A stretch of DNA of 64,000 nucleotides from Paenibacillus tianmuensis (GTDB lineage: Bacteria; Bacillota; Bacilli; Paenibacillales; NBRC-103111). A program made the position numbers and the translations under genes. Where the stretch lies: NCBI RefSeq assembly GCF_900100345.1, contig NZ_FMTT01000012.1:1-64000 (forward strand), read 5' to 3'. Numbering within the stretch: the first letter of the stretch is position 1; each line of letters starts with the position of its first letter. This document shows positions 25,396 through 32,763 of the stretch, piece after piece. The notes beneath the pieces are model-generated. The model saw nothing but the letters and a program-made list of their open reading frames with translations. It did not search any database and was not told the DNA's origin.

Positions 25396-25562
25396 AGCTA
25401 CCTCTCTCCAATGTTATCCTCAGGGTCTCCTCGTCTATGCTATGTATTGTAACGGAATGTTCATCTTTTTTGATAGTCTAAAATGGTTATTTTATCGACT
25501 CTAAAGATTTTTTTAGCAGGTTTGTCAAATCACGACAATAGGCGCGCATATGGATGATTTTG

Positions 25563-25904
25563 TCACTGGGCCTGGTCGTAAGTCACCGTTTGTCTCATCT
25601 TCAGCTGTACGACGATTTTGCGAAGCGACTCTTTGTTCAGGCCGAGCTCGTTCAGCTCCTGAATCAATTGAACCCATTCCTGGTCCAACATCTCGGGCTT
25701 GTCCCCCTGATCGTGCAAAATAAGCGTTTGTACGTTTACGCCGAGTACGGGCGCGAGCTTCCGAAGAAACTGGATGGACGGATTCGATTGCAAGTCCCTT
25801 TCGATCGAACTCAAATAAGATTTGGCGACGCCGGCGCGGGCTGCAAGCTCCGTAAGCGACATGCGTTTCTGATGTCGAAGGGACTGAATTCGTGCCCCGA
25901 TCAT
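25563..25904 (-). CDS. SinR-like Xre-family regulator
   Basis: A 113-residue regulator. Residues 1-60 are an HTH_3 domain (IGARIQSLRHQKRMSLTELA, then AGVAKSYLSSIERD as recognition helix, NPSIQFLRKLAPVLGV). The C-terminal part (LDQEWVQLIQELNELGLNKE) is the SinI/SinR-type dimerisation segment. The start at 25904 is fixed by AAGGAGGAATTAATC. SinR is the master repressor of eps matrix genes in B. subtilis, so its place next to an EPS locus is telling. Its recognition helix differs from those of the three neighbouring Xre proteins. Two palindromic operators lie 58-94 bp upstream. Confidence 0.88.
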   Translation of the reverse strand: MIGARIQSLRHQKRMSLTELAARAGVAKSYLSSIERDLQSNPSIQFLRKLAPVLGVNVQTLILHDQGDKPEMLDQEWVQLIQELNELGLNKESLRKIVVQLKMRQTVTYDQAQ

Positions 25905-25961
25905 GATTAATTCCTCCTTAGTTTTCCCGAAGGCCGAGTTTAATAGTTTTAGTTCTATATT

Positions 25962-25998
25962 CATACTAATTGTATCATATTACGATACGTTTTGTATC
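25962..25998. promoter_or_regulatory. Tandem Xre-type operators upstream of the SinR-like gene
   Basis: CATAC-TAATT-GTATC (25962-25976, nine of ten palindrome positions) and GATAC-GTTTT-GTATC (25984-25998, perfect), centres 22 bp apart, about two helical turns. They lie between the SinR-like gene and the first tandem Xre gene. Confidence 0.65.
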
Positions 25999-26061
25999 TA
26001 TATTTAAAAAATTTTATTATTTTTTGCCTATTGACCGCAACTTTTTTTTGAAATAGGGTTC

Positions 26062-26090
26062 TTCACAAACTTTGCTACGTAATGTATAAT
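26062..26090 (+). promoter_or_regulatory. Promoter of first tandem Xre gene with embedded operator
   Basis: TTCACA (26062-26067), 17-bp spacer, TATAAT (26085-26090). A degenerate operator GCTAC-GTAAT-GTATA (26074-26088) overlaps the -10. The promoter is nearly identical to that at 26842-26870. Confidence 0.7.
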
Positions 26091-26174
26091 CTAGTCAAGC
26101 TTGAATTCAACAGATTTCGACAAAAGTCTCACACGGAGACTAGTACATCGGCAATGTTTTGGAGGGAAACGGAA

Positions 26175-26546
26175 ATGGTCAGAATCGGGGATAAAATCGC
26201 TCTGCTCCGCGAAAAGCAAGCGCTCACTCAGGAAGAGCTTTCCAGTAAAATCAACATTTCGCGCGCTTCGCTCTCTCATTACGAGAAAAACCGAAGGGAG
26301 CCGGACTACGAAACCGTGGTCAAAATTGCAGATTTTTTCAAGGTATCCATCGATTACTTATTGGGAAGAACGGAGGACCCAAGAGTCGTACTGGAGCCGG
26401 AGGTACGGGCTTTCGTAGATAGTCTGGAGCTATCCGACGAAAAGATTATCGACCGATTCTCCTTAACCGTAGACGGCATGAAACTGACTTTTGACGAGGC
26501 AAAGCGGTTCATTGCCTTCGTAAGGGCCGAAAGATCGCTCAGATAA
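26175..26546 (+). CDS. Xre-family regulator, tandem copy 1
   Basis: A 123-residue regulator; start 26175 follows GGAGGGAAACGGAA. The N-terminal 65 residues are an HTH_3 domain (LREKQALTQEELSSKINIS, then RASLSHYEKNRREPDYET). The C-terminal 55 residues (FVDSLELSDEKIIDRF, ending FIAFVRAERSLR) are helical and shared with copy 2. The same recognition helix recurs in the genes at 27122 and 60575. All three have the GATAC palindrome in their promoters, consistent with autoregulation. Its likely regulon includes the EPS operons. Confidence 0.9.
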   Translation: MVRIGDKIALLREKQALTQEELSSKINISRASLSHYEKNRREPDYETVVKIADFFKVSIDYLLGRTEDPRVVLEPEVRAFVDSLELSDEKIIDRFSLTVDGMKLTFDEAKRFIAFVRAERSLR

Positions 26547-26741
26547 CGCTGCCAGCTTCCCCTCCTGTCAAGCAAGCAGCCTGGCTCGATCCTCATTTCC
26601 ATACAATCAGGTATACCTGCGCCCCGCAATGGCAATAATAGGCAATTGAGCGTTCTGCACGGTTCGCCGCGGATCGATCCTTATCCTGGCTTCGTGTGGC
26701 TGGGCGTCTCCTGTACAAGGTTTGGGTACAACGGCATCCAG

Positions 26742-26779
26742 TATACTTATTGTATCACAAAATAGATACAAATTGTAAC
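26742..26779. promoter_or_regulatory. Pair of Xre-type operators in the inter-Xre spacer
   Basis: TATAC-TTATT-GTATC (26742-26756) and GATAC-AAATT-GTAAC (26765-26779), each nine of ten palindrome positions, centres 23 bp apart. They lie about 65-100 bp upstream of the second Xre promoter. Confidence 0.6.
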
Positions 26780-26841
26780 TCTTTTTTTCTTTTCTTTGCC
26801 ATTCGTTTACAAAATTTATCCAAAATGGGGAAGAACCATCC

Positions 26842-26870
26842 TTCACAAATGTCGATACGTAATGTATAAT
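26842..26870 (+). promoter_or_regulatory. Promoter of second tandem Xre gene with embedded operator
   Basis: TTCACA (26842-26847), 17 bp, TATAAT (26865-26870), with GATAC-GTAAT-GTATA at 26854-26868 overlapping spacer and -10. The same layout and near-identical bases as 26062-26090 show that promoter and gene were duplicated together. Confidence 0.7.
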
Positions 26871-27121
26871 TTAATTACTTCCTCACACAGTCTGGGAGCT
26901 TGACTCTTCGTTACGGCCGTTCTTTATAGAAAACAGGCCCCGCTGTGATAAGAGAAGCAAACGCATTCAATTGGTCTGGAAAGTTTGCTCCTGAAACGGT
27001 CTACTCCGGATTGTGTTTTAGGTACAACGACTCATTCGCAACGATTTGACAGACCTGGAACGAGATATTTCTTCCTATCTGGAGGACTATCGTATACTTA
27101 AGATGATCGGGGTGAGAACAG

Positions 27122-27490
27122 TTGGGGCAAATTGGAAACCGCATCGCTGCATTAAGGGAAAAGCAAGGATTGACGCAAGAAGAGCTTTCCTTCAAACTCG
27201 ACATTTCCCGCGCCTCCCTCTCTCATTATGAGAAGAACCGCCGGGAACCCGACTACGATACCCTGGTGAAAATCGCCAATCATTTCAAAGTATCGATCGA
27301 CTATTTGCTTGGTCGCACGCAGGGCCCGGAGATGGTGCTGGATCAGCAGGTCAGACAATTCGTCGACAGTCTGGAGCTGTCGGACGAACGAATTTTGCAG
27401 CATTTTGCGCTTACGATTGACGGAAAGCAGCTCACGCCGGAGGAAGCCAAGCGGTTCATCGCCTTTGTCCGGGCAGAGCGGTCCTTTTAA
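27122..27490 (+). CDS. Xre-family regulator, tandem copy 2
   Basis: A 122-residue paralogue of the protein at 26175: the HTH (REKQGLTQEELSFKLDIS, then RASLSHYEKNRREPDYDT) and the C-terminal helical part (FVDSLELSDERILQHF, ending FVRAERSF) align without gaps. It starts with TTG at 27122 after GGGGTGAG. The near-identity of recognition helices predicts binding to the same operators, possibly as homo- or heterodimers. Confidence 0.9.
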   Translation: MGQIGNRIAALREKQGLTQEELSFKLDISRASLSHYEKNRREPDYDTLVKIANHFKVSIDYLLGRTQGPEMVLDQQVRQFVDSLELSDERILQHFALTIDGKQLTPEEAKRFIAFVRAERSF

Positions 27491-27509
27491 GCATGGCAAT
27501 GTTAAATTA

Positions 27510-27558
27510 AAATTGCAAAACGCTTGTCGGATTCCTCCGAGCGATTTGCAATTTTTTT
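27510..27558. terminator. Bidirectional terminator between Xre copy 2 and the GDSL gene
   Basis: AAATTGCAAAACGCT pairs with AGCGATTTGCAATTT (one mismatch), with an inner CGGA/TCCG pairing, followed by a T-run on the plus strand and preceded by A-rich sequence for the minus strand. Confidence 0.8.
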
Positions 27559-27584
27559 GCGCGTTATGGCTATTTTCGCTTTCT

Positions 27585-28376
27585 CTACTGCCACTGCTGC
27601 TTCCCGGTAAGAAAATACATTTCGAGAATTTTTGCCCACAAATCGTAGCCTTTGTCGTTAGGATGGGCATCGTCATACATGATGTCCTTGAGCGGCGTTT
27701 GAAGATTCGCCAACTCCTTATTCATCGCATCGTAGATATTAATGTACTCCCAGCCTTTGCTTTTGATGAATTCTTCCGTTTGTCGAATATAATCTTCATA
27801 GCTTAAACCTTCTTTATTCTTCGCTTCTCCGCGCAGTCTCGGGTTGGGGGATTGCAGTATGATGCGGCTGTCCGGCAGTTCGGTATGAAGGTGCGTTATA
27901 ATTAATTCGATGTTTTTTTTGGTCGTTTCAACGGGAACGTTTTGTCCGTAATCGTTAAGGAGACACGTTTCGAACAATATCACATTCGGCTTCTGTTGTA
28001 TCAGAACATCCGCCTTCTTTTCTTTAACAATTCGGCTGGTGGTGTAGCCTCCCCATCCGCTGTTATGATATCTCAGTTTCTCTAACCCACGTTCCTTCTT
28101 CAAGCGTTCGTAAAGCTTGTTAACCCAGGTTTTGTTGACGCCGGTCGAACCCGATCCGGCCGTAACGCTGCTTCCAAGCGTAGACATAACGAGACTTTTG
28201 TTGGGGGTAACCTGCGTTTTTAACATCGATGCCACCGGAGTGATCCGGCGGCAACTTTCTACATGGTCCAGAAAATACTTGGGGTCTGTGCATTCCGATT
28301 GGGCCGGTCCTCCCATAATGATCAAACCTGATATAAGTAATCGGATTAAATTTTCAAGAAGCTCCCACCCGCTCAA
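27585..28376 (-). CDS. SGNH/GDSL-type esterase or acyl hydrolase
   Basis: A 263-residue protein of the SGNH hydrolase family: the nucleophile block is STLGSSVTAGSG, the oxyanion Asn is in CLLNDYGQN, and the catalytic Asp/His pair is in YDDAHPNDKGYDLW. A hydrophobic N-terminus (LIRLLISGLIIMGG) suggests export or membrane attachment. It starts with TTG after GGGGGGATCGCA, 11 bp after the beta-helix gene, so the two form an operon. The likely role is removing or transferring O-acyl groups on the polysaccharide. Confidence 0.82.
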   Translation of the reverse strand: MSGWELLENLIRLLISGLIIMGGPAQSECTDPKYFLDHVESCRRITPVASMLKTQVTPNKSLVMSTLGSSVTAGSGSTGVNKTWVNKLYERLKKERGLEKLRYHNSGWGGYTTSRIVKEKKADVLIQQKPNVILFETCLLNDYGQNVPVETTKKNIELIITHLHTELPDSRIILQSPNPRLRGEAKNKEGLSYEDYIRQTEEFIKSKGWEYINIYDAMNKELANLQTPLKDIMYDDAHPNDKGYDLWAKILEMYFLTGKQQWQ

Positions 28377-28387
28377 TGCGATCCCCC

Positions 28388-30055
28388 CTAATTCAGCATA
28401 ATTATTCCTTCATATTGGACGTCAAGGACCAGATCGGCTTTGGCTGGCGTATCCGAATAGGCGTTGACTTCCAACTGCTTGCTTTTCATCCGGGGAACGG
28501 ATATATGAATCCCTCCCGATCCCGTTTCTTTAAGCAATTTGATTTTCAGATTGGTTTCGTCCCACGTCAATTGGAACAGCTTGGAGCAGTGCAGATTCGC
28601 ATGCTTGGCTACCAAATGGATATACCCTTCAGCAAAAATTCCGAGTGAACCAACAATCTTCCACTGAGAGTTGTTTCCCGACGATCCAAAATTAAGAATA
28701 GTTTGGCTTTGACCTACAGGAACTGAGAACGTCGGTTTCTCCACATGAATGCACTCTCCGCCGTTCTCATAAACCGTATTGCCGGAGATGGACACCATTT
28801 TGGATTCTTCCAGCAGGATGCCGTGACTCTTATTGGCACGAACGATATTGTTTTTGACTTGAATGCTGTGGCTTGAACCGGCCAAATTTATACCGCTTCC
28901 GGCATTGTCGGTAATAATATTGTCTGAAATCACGGCATCCGACATTTTGTTGCCGGCATAACGAATGCCCCCCGAGCCGCAGTTCGTAATATTGTTACCC
29001 ACGATGGTAGCTTTGTTTCCTTGATTTTCCTTCGAATATTCAAAATGTACCCCATAATTTTTGCAATTGCGGATTTCGTTGCCGATTACGGCTATTTGCT
29101 CGGCATTCAGCACATAAATTCCAGAATTCAACTGATTATCCGGATCGTCCTGCACGCCATCGATAATGTTGGCCGTTATGGAAATATTACGGCAGTTATC
29201 TTCTACATGGATCGCTTCGTAGCGGCAATTTTTAAGGATGTTTCCAATAACGGACACCCGAGTAACACCTGCCATTCCGATTCCGAAACCGGCCGTGTCC
29301 CCGGTTCCCTTTCCTTTCGGCACGGAAATGAAATTATTCGCAATAATGATATTTCCTGCCGACTCGTAAATCGCCTTCTTTGTTCCTGTAATTGGACTGT
29401 TTAATTCAATTGCGTCCCCATAGATGTCTAAAAATTGGTTGCCGATAATTCGGAGGTCTTCCAGATCGTCGGCTTTGTAATTGCAAAGTACGCCGTACGT
29501 CACCGAGTCAAACAAGCAATCCTGAATCAGGACATGAGCAATGCCGGTGGCATTCATGGCAATACCTTGGGTTCTTATCCCTGTGAATTTACAATTCCGA
29601 ATAACGATATGCTGGCTGTTACGCGAAATATTGATATTGATGCCTGCGTTTTCATTCAAGTTTTCCATCCACAGCCCGTCGACTTCAATATGATTTCCCG
29701 CAAGATTCAGTATATCGATTTGGTTATTGTAAGGTTTGACCAGCTTCGCTTTTCCCACAAGCTTCGTATTATGACCAACGGTGACCCGTGAATGAAGCAA
29801 GTACGTGCCATTAGGAAAATATACCGTTCCTCCGCCTGCTTTGGCGCAAGCATCGAGAGTTTTTTGAATCGCCAGGGCATCATCCGTTTGACCGTTACCT
29901 GCGGCTCCGAAATCCAAAACGTTCAACTTATCGTCATTCGAGGGAGCTTGAGCGGAAGCAGGCGCCATCATATTGGCCGCCAATGTGACTCCGCCTACTC
30001 CCAACATGCCCAACATCGCCCTTCTCGTCATGGTTCGATTAAATTCGCTTCCCAT
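28388..30055 (-). CDS. Tat-exported right-handed beta-helix protein
   Basis: A 555-residue protein. The N-terminus has a twin-arginine signal (TRRAMLGMLGVGG...ASAQA). A pectate-lyase-superfamily repeat region follows, opening with NVLDFGAAGNGQTDDALAIQ and rich in N-x-I/V rungs (GIHVEDNCRNISI type), to about residue 430. A C-terminal beta-domain (QTILNFGSSGNNSQWKIV on) is shared with the protein at 30192. Related proteins are polysaccharide lyases, epimerases or depolymerases. No catalytic residues can be assigned by eye. Acting on the locus's own EPS is an inference from context. Confidence 0.82.
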   Translation of the reverse strand: MGSEFNRTMTRRAMLGMLGVGGVTLAANMMAPASAQAPSNDDKLNVLDFGAAGNGQTDDALAIQKTLDACAKAGGGTVYFPNGTYLLHSRVTVGHNTKLVGKAKLVKPYNNQIDILNLAGNHIEVDGLWMENLNENAGININISRNSQHIVIRNCKFTGIRTQGIAMNATGIAHVLIQDCLFDSVTYGVLCNYKADDLEDLRIIGNQFLDIYGDAIELNSPITGTKKAIYESAGNIIIANNFISVPKGKGTGDTAGFGIGMAGVTRVSVIGNILKNCRYEAIHVEDNCRNISITANIIDGVQDDPDNQLNSGIYVLNAEQIAVIGNEIRNCKNYGVHFEYSKENQGNKATIVGNNITNCGSGGIRYAGNKMSDAVISDNIITDNAGSGINLAGSSHSIQVKNNIVRANKSHGILLEESKMVSISGNTVYENGGECIHVEKPTFSVPVGQSQTILNFGSSGNNSQWKIVGSLGIFAEGYIHLVAKHANLHCSKLFQLTWDETNLKIKLLKETGSGGIHISVPRMKSKQLEVNAYSDTPAKADLVLDVQYEGIIMLN

Positions 30056-30191
30056 CGTTAACCTCCGCTTCGAATGTCGTTTCCAATTCTAGTTGATATA
30101 GTATTAAATATCGGGTCACTTGTCCGATCACTTTAGCTCTATTTTACCAATATAATGTAGGAAACAAAACATTTGACGGAGGTGGTTGCAA

Positions 30192-31769
30192 GTGGTTTAT
30201 ACGCTGGAAAACGTGCGGGATCTAAAGTATGGCGCCTTGGGCAACGGAGCGCAAGACGATGCGCCCGCCATTCAGAAAGCATTGGACGCCGTGGCAGCGC
30301 TTGGCGGCGGCGTTGTCTACTTGCCGCAGGGAACATATAACATCGGCAATGTCCTTACCTTGAAAGATAACACCAAATTGCTGGGAACCGGTAAAGGAAG
30401 CATTATTGTTAACAGAGATGACACAAACCGAGCGCTGTTACAAATCAAAGGAAACGACGTGACGGTGGAAGATTTGATGCTGGAATATTCGGCACCAAGC
30501 AACGGCGTCGGGATCGACTGGGGAGCGGGTGCAACGCATTCCTCGATCCGTAACTGCTTGTTTACTGGCATAACAGCACAAGGCATTAATATGAACCAGC
30601 CTGGAATTAAGCATATATCCATTACAAACTGCCGGTTCTTCAAAATCAACTACGGTGTTTTGGTCAATTTGTACGCAAACGATCTTTACGATTTACGGAT
30701 CATCGGTAACCAGTTTTTCGACATTTACGGCGACGCCATTGAAATTAACAGTCCAATCAAGCAAATGGGTATGAACCGCGAGCCCTTCGATTCCGCGCAC
30801 GCCATTATTATTTCCGGCAACTACATCTCCTGCCCGCTGGGGCTAGGAACCAGTGAAAATTCCGGCTTCGGCATCGGGATTGCAGGCGCCACCAGAGTAT
30901 CTATCGTAGGAAATGTACTCGACAATTGCAGGCAGCAGGGCATTCATATCGAGGATTACGCTTCCCATATCGTCATCAACGGCAATACGATTTACGACGT
31001 TGGGTCCGAACCTAACAACGGAACCAACTCGGGGATATACGTACTCGATGGAGACTTCATTACCATTAACGGCAACTCGATTTACAGGTGCGACGACTAT
31101 GGCATCCAGTTGGACTATAATTCCTCCAGACGAGTCCACGGCGTTTCCCTTGCCTCCAATCTGATCACGGATTGTGGCAGCGGCATTCTTATCAGCGGCG
31201 GAGGTTTCAGTGATTTTAGTATTACCGATAACATCGTAATGCGAAATTCGGGCCACGGACTTATCATCGTAGGAGAACCGATCGGAATCAAGGTCACGGG
31301 CAATACGTTTCGCAGCAACGGCGCTTACGGGATTGTCATGAATAAAGGCATATTTTTGGGCGAGCTGTCTGGTAATTCCTTATACGGGAATAAAGCCGGC
31401 GCTTACCAATATACATCCACTACCAAAATTCCGCTGGTCTTGGGAGACCAAACCAACTACTTGTTCACTCCGATCACCGGAAATTATACCCCGTGGGTCA
31501 ATGTCATATCACTGGGCAAAGTTGCCGACGGCTTGCTTTATTGCATAGCCAAGAGCGGAACGCAAAGCAAAACGGAACTGCATAAAATTCAGTGGGACGG
31601 CCTCCAATTAAATTCGATCAAAATCAAGGAAGAATTAATCGGAACCATCGAATTGATGGAACCCCGGATAAACGGGAACAACTTGCAGCTGCAGGTTCAC
31701 CATACTGCGGCAAACGGAACCAACATACAATTGTTTGTCCAATTTTTCGGAAAAATTATGTTTGCCTAG
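30192..31769 (+). CDS. Right-handed beta-helix protein without signal peptide
   Basis: A 525-residue paralogue of the protein at 28388: the same opening (VRDLKYGALGNGAQDDAPAI), the same rung pattern and the same C-terminal beta-domain. GTG 30192 has GGAGG nine bases upstream; an in-frame TGA lies a few codons before, so no signal peptide can be missing through a wrong start. It is the only plus-strand gene among the EPS-associated set and diverges from 28388-30055. A TATAAT lies at 30151-30156. Either it works in the cytoplasm or it leaves by an unusual route. Confidence 0.8.
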   Translation: MVYTLENVRDLKYGALGNGAQDDAPAIQKALDAVAALGGGVVYLPQGTYNIGNVLTLKDNTKLLGTGKGSIIVNRDDTNRALLQIKGNDVTVEDLMLEYSAPSNGVGIDWGAGATHSSIRNCLFTGITAQGINMNQPGIKHISITNCRFFKINYGVLVNLYANDLYDLRIIGNQFFDIYGDAIEINSPIKQMGMNREPFDSAHAIIISGNYISCPLGLGTSENSGFGIGIAGATRVSIVGNVLDNCRQQGIHIEDYASHIVINGNTIYDVGSEPNNGTNSGIYVLDGDFITINGNSIYRCDDYGIQLDYNSSRRVHGVSLASNLITDCGSGILISGGGFSDFSITDNIVMRNSGHGLIIVGEPIGIKVTGNTFRSNGAYGIVMNKGIFLGELSGNSLYGNKAGAYQYTSTTKIPLVLGDQTNYLFTPITGNYTPWVNVISLGKVADGLLYCIAKSGTQSKTELHKIQWDGLQLNSIKIKEELIGTIELMEPRINGNNLQLQVHHTAANGTNIQLFVQFFGKIMFA

Positions 31770-31788
31770 TAACGGTTCACAGGCGCAA

Positions 31789-32760
31789 TTATTGGTTCGA
31801 CAAATCCCAAGCTTCCACCGCTGTCATATACGTTTGTCTATACCCGCCGGCAAGGTAAAGGACTTTGTCCAGTACAGCGACCTCCAGTTCATTCCGGTTA
31901 CCATAAACCGGCTCCTTCAGCGGCGTCCACCGATCAGCAGACGGGTCGTATCGCTCGGCGAATTGTTCTTCCGTGCCCCCGCCAACTACAAAAAGCTGCC
32001 CTTTCACGAACGTTAGAGCCGGATGCATACGCGAGACAAGCATCGGTTTCTCTTGCGTCCAAGCATTCTTCCGAAAATCAAAAGCCAGTAATGTATTCAG
32101 CGGTTTTACAGTACCGTATGCGTTATTCGCCCCTCCTGCGACATAAAGAATGTCGTCCAAAATGACGGCTCCATGGCCGAAACGCGGGGCTGGCATGCGG
32201 TCGATCAAGCGCCGATCCCCCGTATTCGGATCGAACTGCTCCACAGTATCTTGCGTTACGCCCCATGAATCGTAGCCACCGATGACATAAACCCTTCCGT
32301 CATAGACAACGATGGCCGGGTCGTACCTCTCACAAATAATCTCCTTTTTGATGCTCCATTTGTTCGTTTTCGGATCGTAAATTTGGACGGGGAGGTATCG
32401 TTTCGTGTTTGGATCGTATCCCGCGATCACATATAAAAGTCCGTCGATTACGGCCGTTTTTAAATGGACTCCCGGCATCGGCAGCCCTGCTTTCAATGTC
32501 CAGCGGTCGGCTTGAGGATCGTACTCTTCAACCGACGCAAGCATCCCTGACGCCGAGCCGTTCTCTCCGCCAACGGCATACAGTTTATCGCCGATCGTTT
32601 CCAGGCCGAATCCGGCGCGCCCGTCATGCATCGGCGCCTTCGCCGCCTGAACCACTTCCGCAAATGCCGTCCCCAAGGAGATCGAGGCGGTAAAAACGCA
32701 GCAGAGCGCAAAAAGCAAAACCGCTTTGTAGACGGGGCAAGGTTTCCTCATTCTCGCCAC
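31789..32760 (-). CDS. Secreted Kelch-repeat beta-propeller protein
   Basis: A 323-residue protein with a signal peptide (YKAVLLFALCCVFTASIS...AFA) and six to seven Kelch blades, each with the GG...Y motif and Trp (LYAVGGENG, LYVIAGYDP, VYVIGGYDS, LYVAGGANN, LFVVGGGTE, LYLAGGYRQ). Such propellers bind carbohydrate or proteins; the role in the matrix is inferred. Three bases separate it from the beta-helix gene upstream, so they are one operon. It ends 20 bp from the convergent gene at 30192-31769. Confidence 0.85.
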   Translation of the reverse strand: MARMRKPCPVYKAVLLFALCCVFTASISLGTAFAEVVQAAKAPMHDGRAGFGLETIGDKLYAVGGENGSASGMLASVEEYDPQADRWTLKAGLPMPGVHLKTAVIDGLLYVIAGYDPNTKRYLPVQIYDPKTNKWSIKKEIICERYDPAIVVYDGRVYVIGGYDSWGVTQDTVEQFDPNTGDRRLIDRMPAPRFGHGAVILDDILYVAGGANNAYGTVKPLNTLLAFDFRKNAWTQEKPMLVSRMHPALTFVKGQLFVVGGGTEEQFAERYDPSADRWTPLKEPVYGNRNELEVAVLDKVLYLAGGYRQTYMTAVEAWDLSNQ

Positions 32761-32763
32761 TCC

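Larger units (their letters stand above)
26547..27121. other. Gene-free spacer between the two tandem Xre genes
   Basis: This 575-bp stretch holds an operator pair (26742-26779) and the promoter of the second Xre gene (26842-26870), leaving a long leader of about 245 bp before the TTG start. No convincing gene was found in it. The frame from 27046 (LTDLERDISSYLEDYRI) runs out of frame into the Xre gene and I do not call it. Confidence 0.5.

Noticed and set aside
26607-26846. 79-codon minus-strand frame between the tandem Xre genes
   Set aside because: No start signals, low-quality composition and it covers the operator pair, so it is unlikely to be coding.
27046-27231. Frame LTDLERDISSYLEDYRI... 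ahead of Xre copy 2
   Set aside because: It looks protein-like for 25 codons, but has no ribosome site, starts after a stop and runs out of frame through the Xre gene.
30094-30111. GATAT...ATATC inverted repeat between the two beta-helix genes
   Set aside because: It resembles the GATAC operator, but has an 8-base spacer and two changed positions; not counted as a site.
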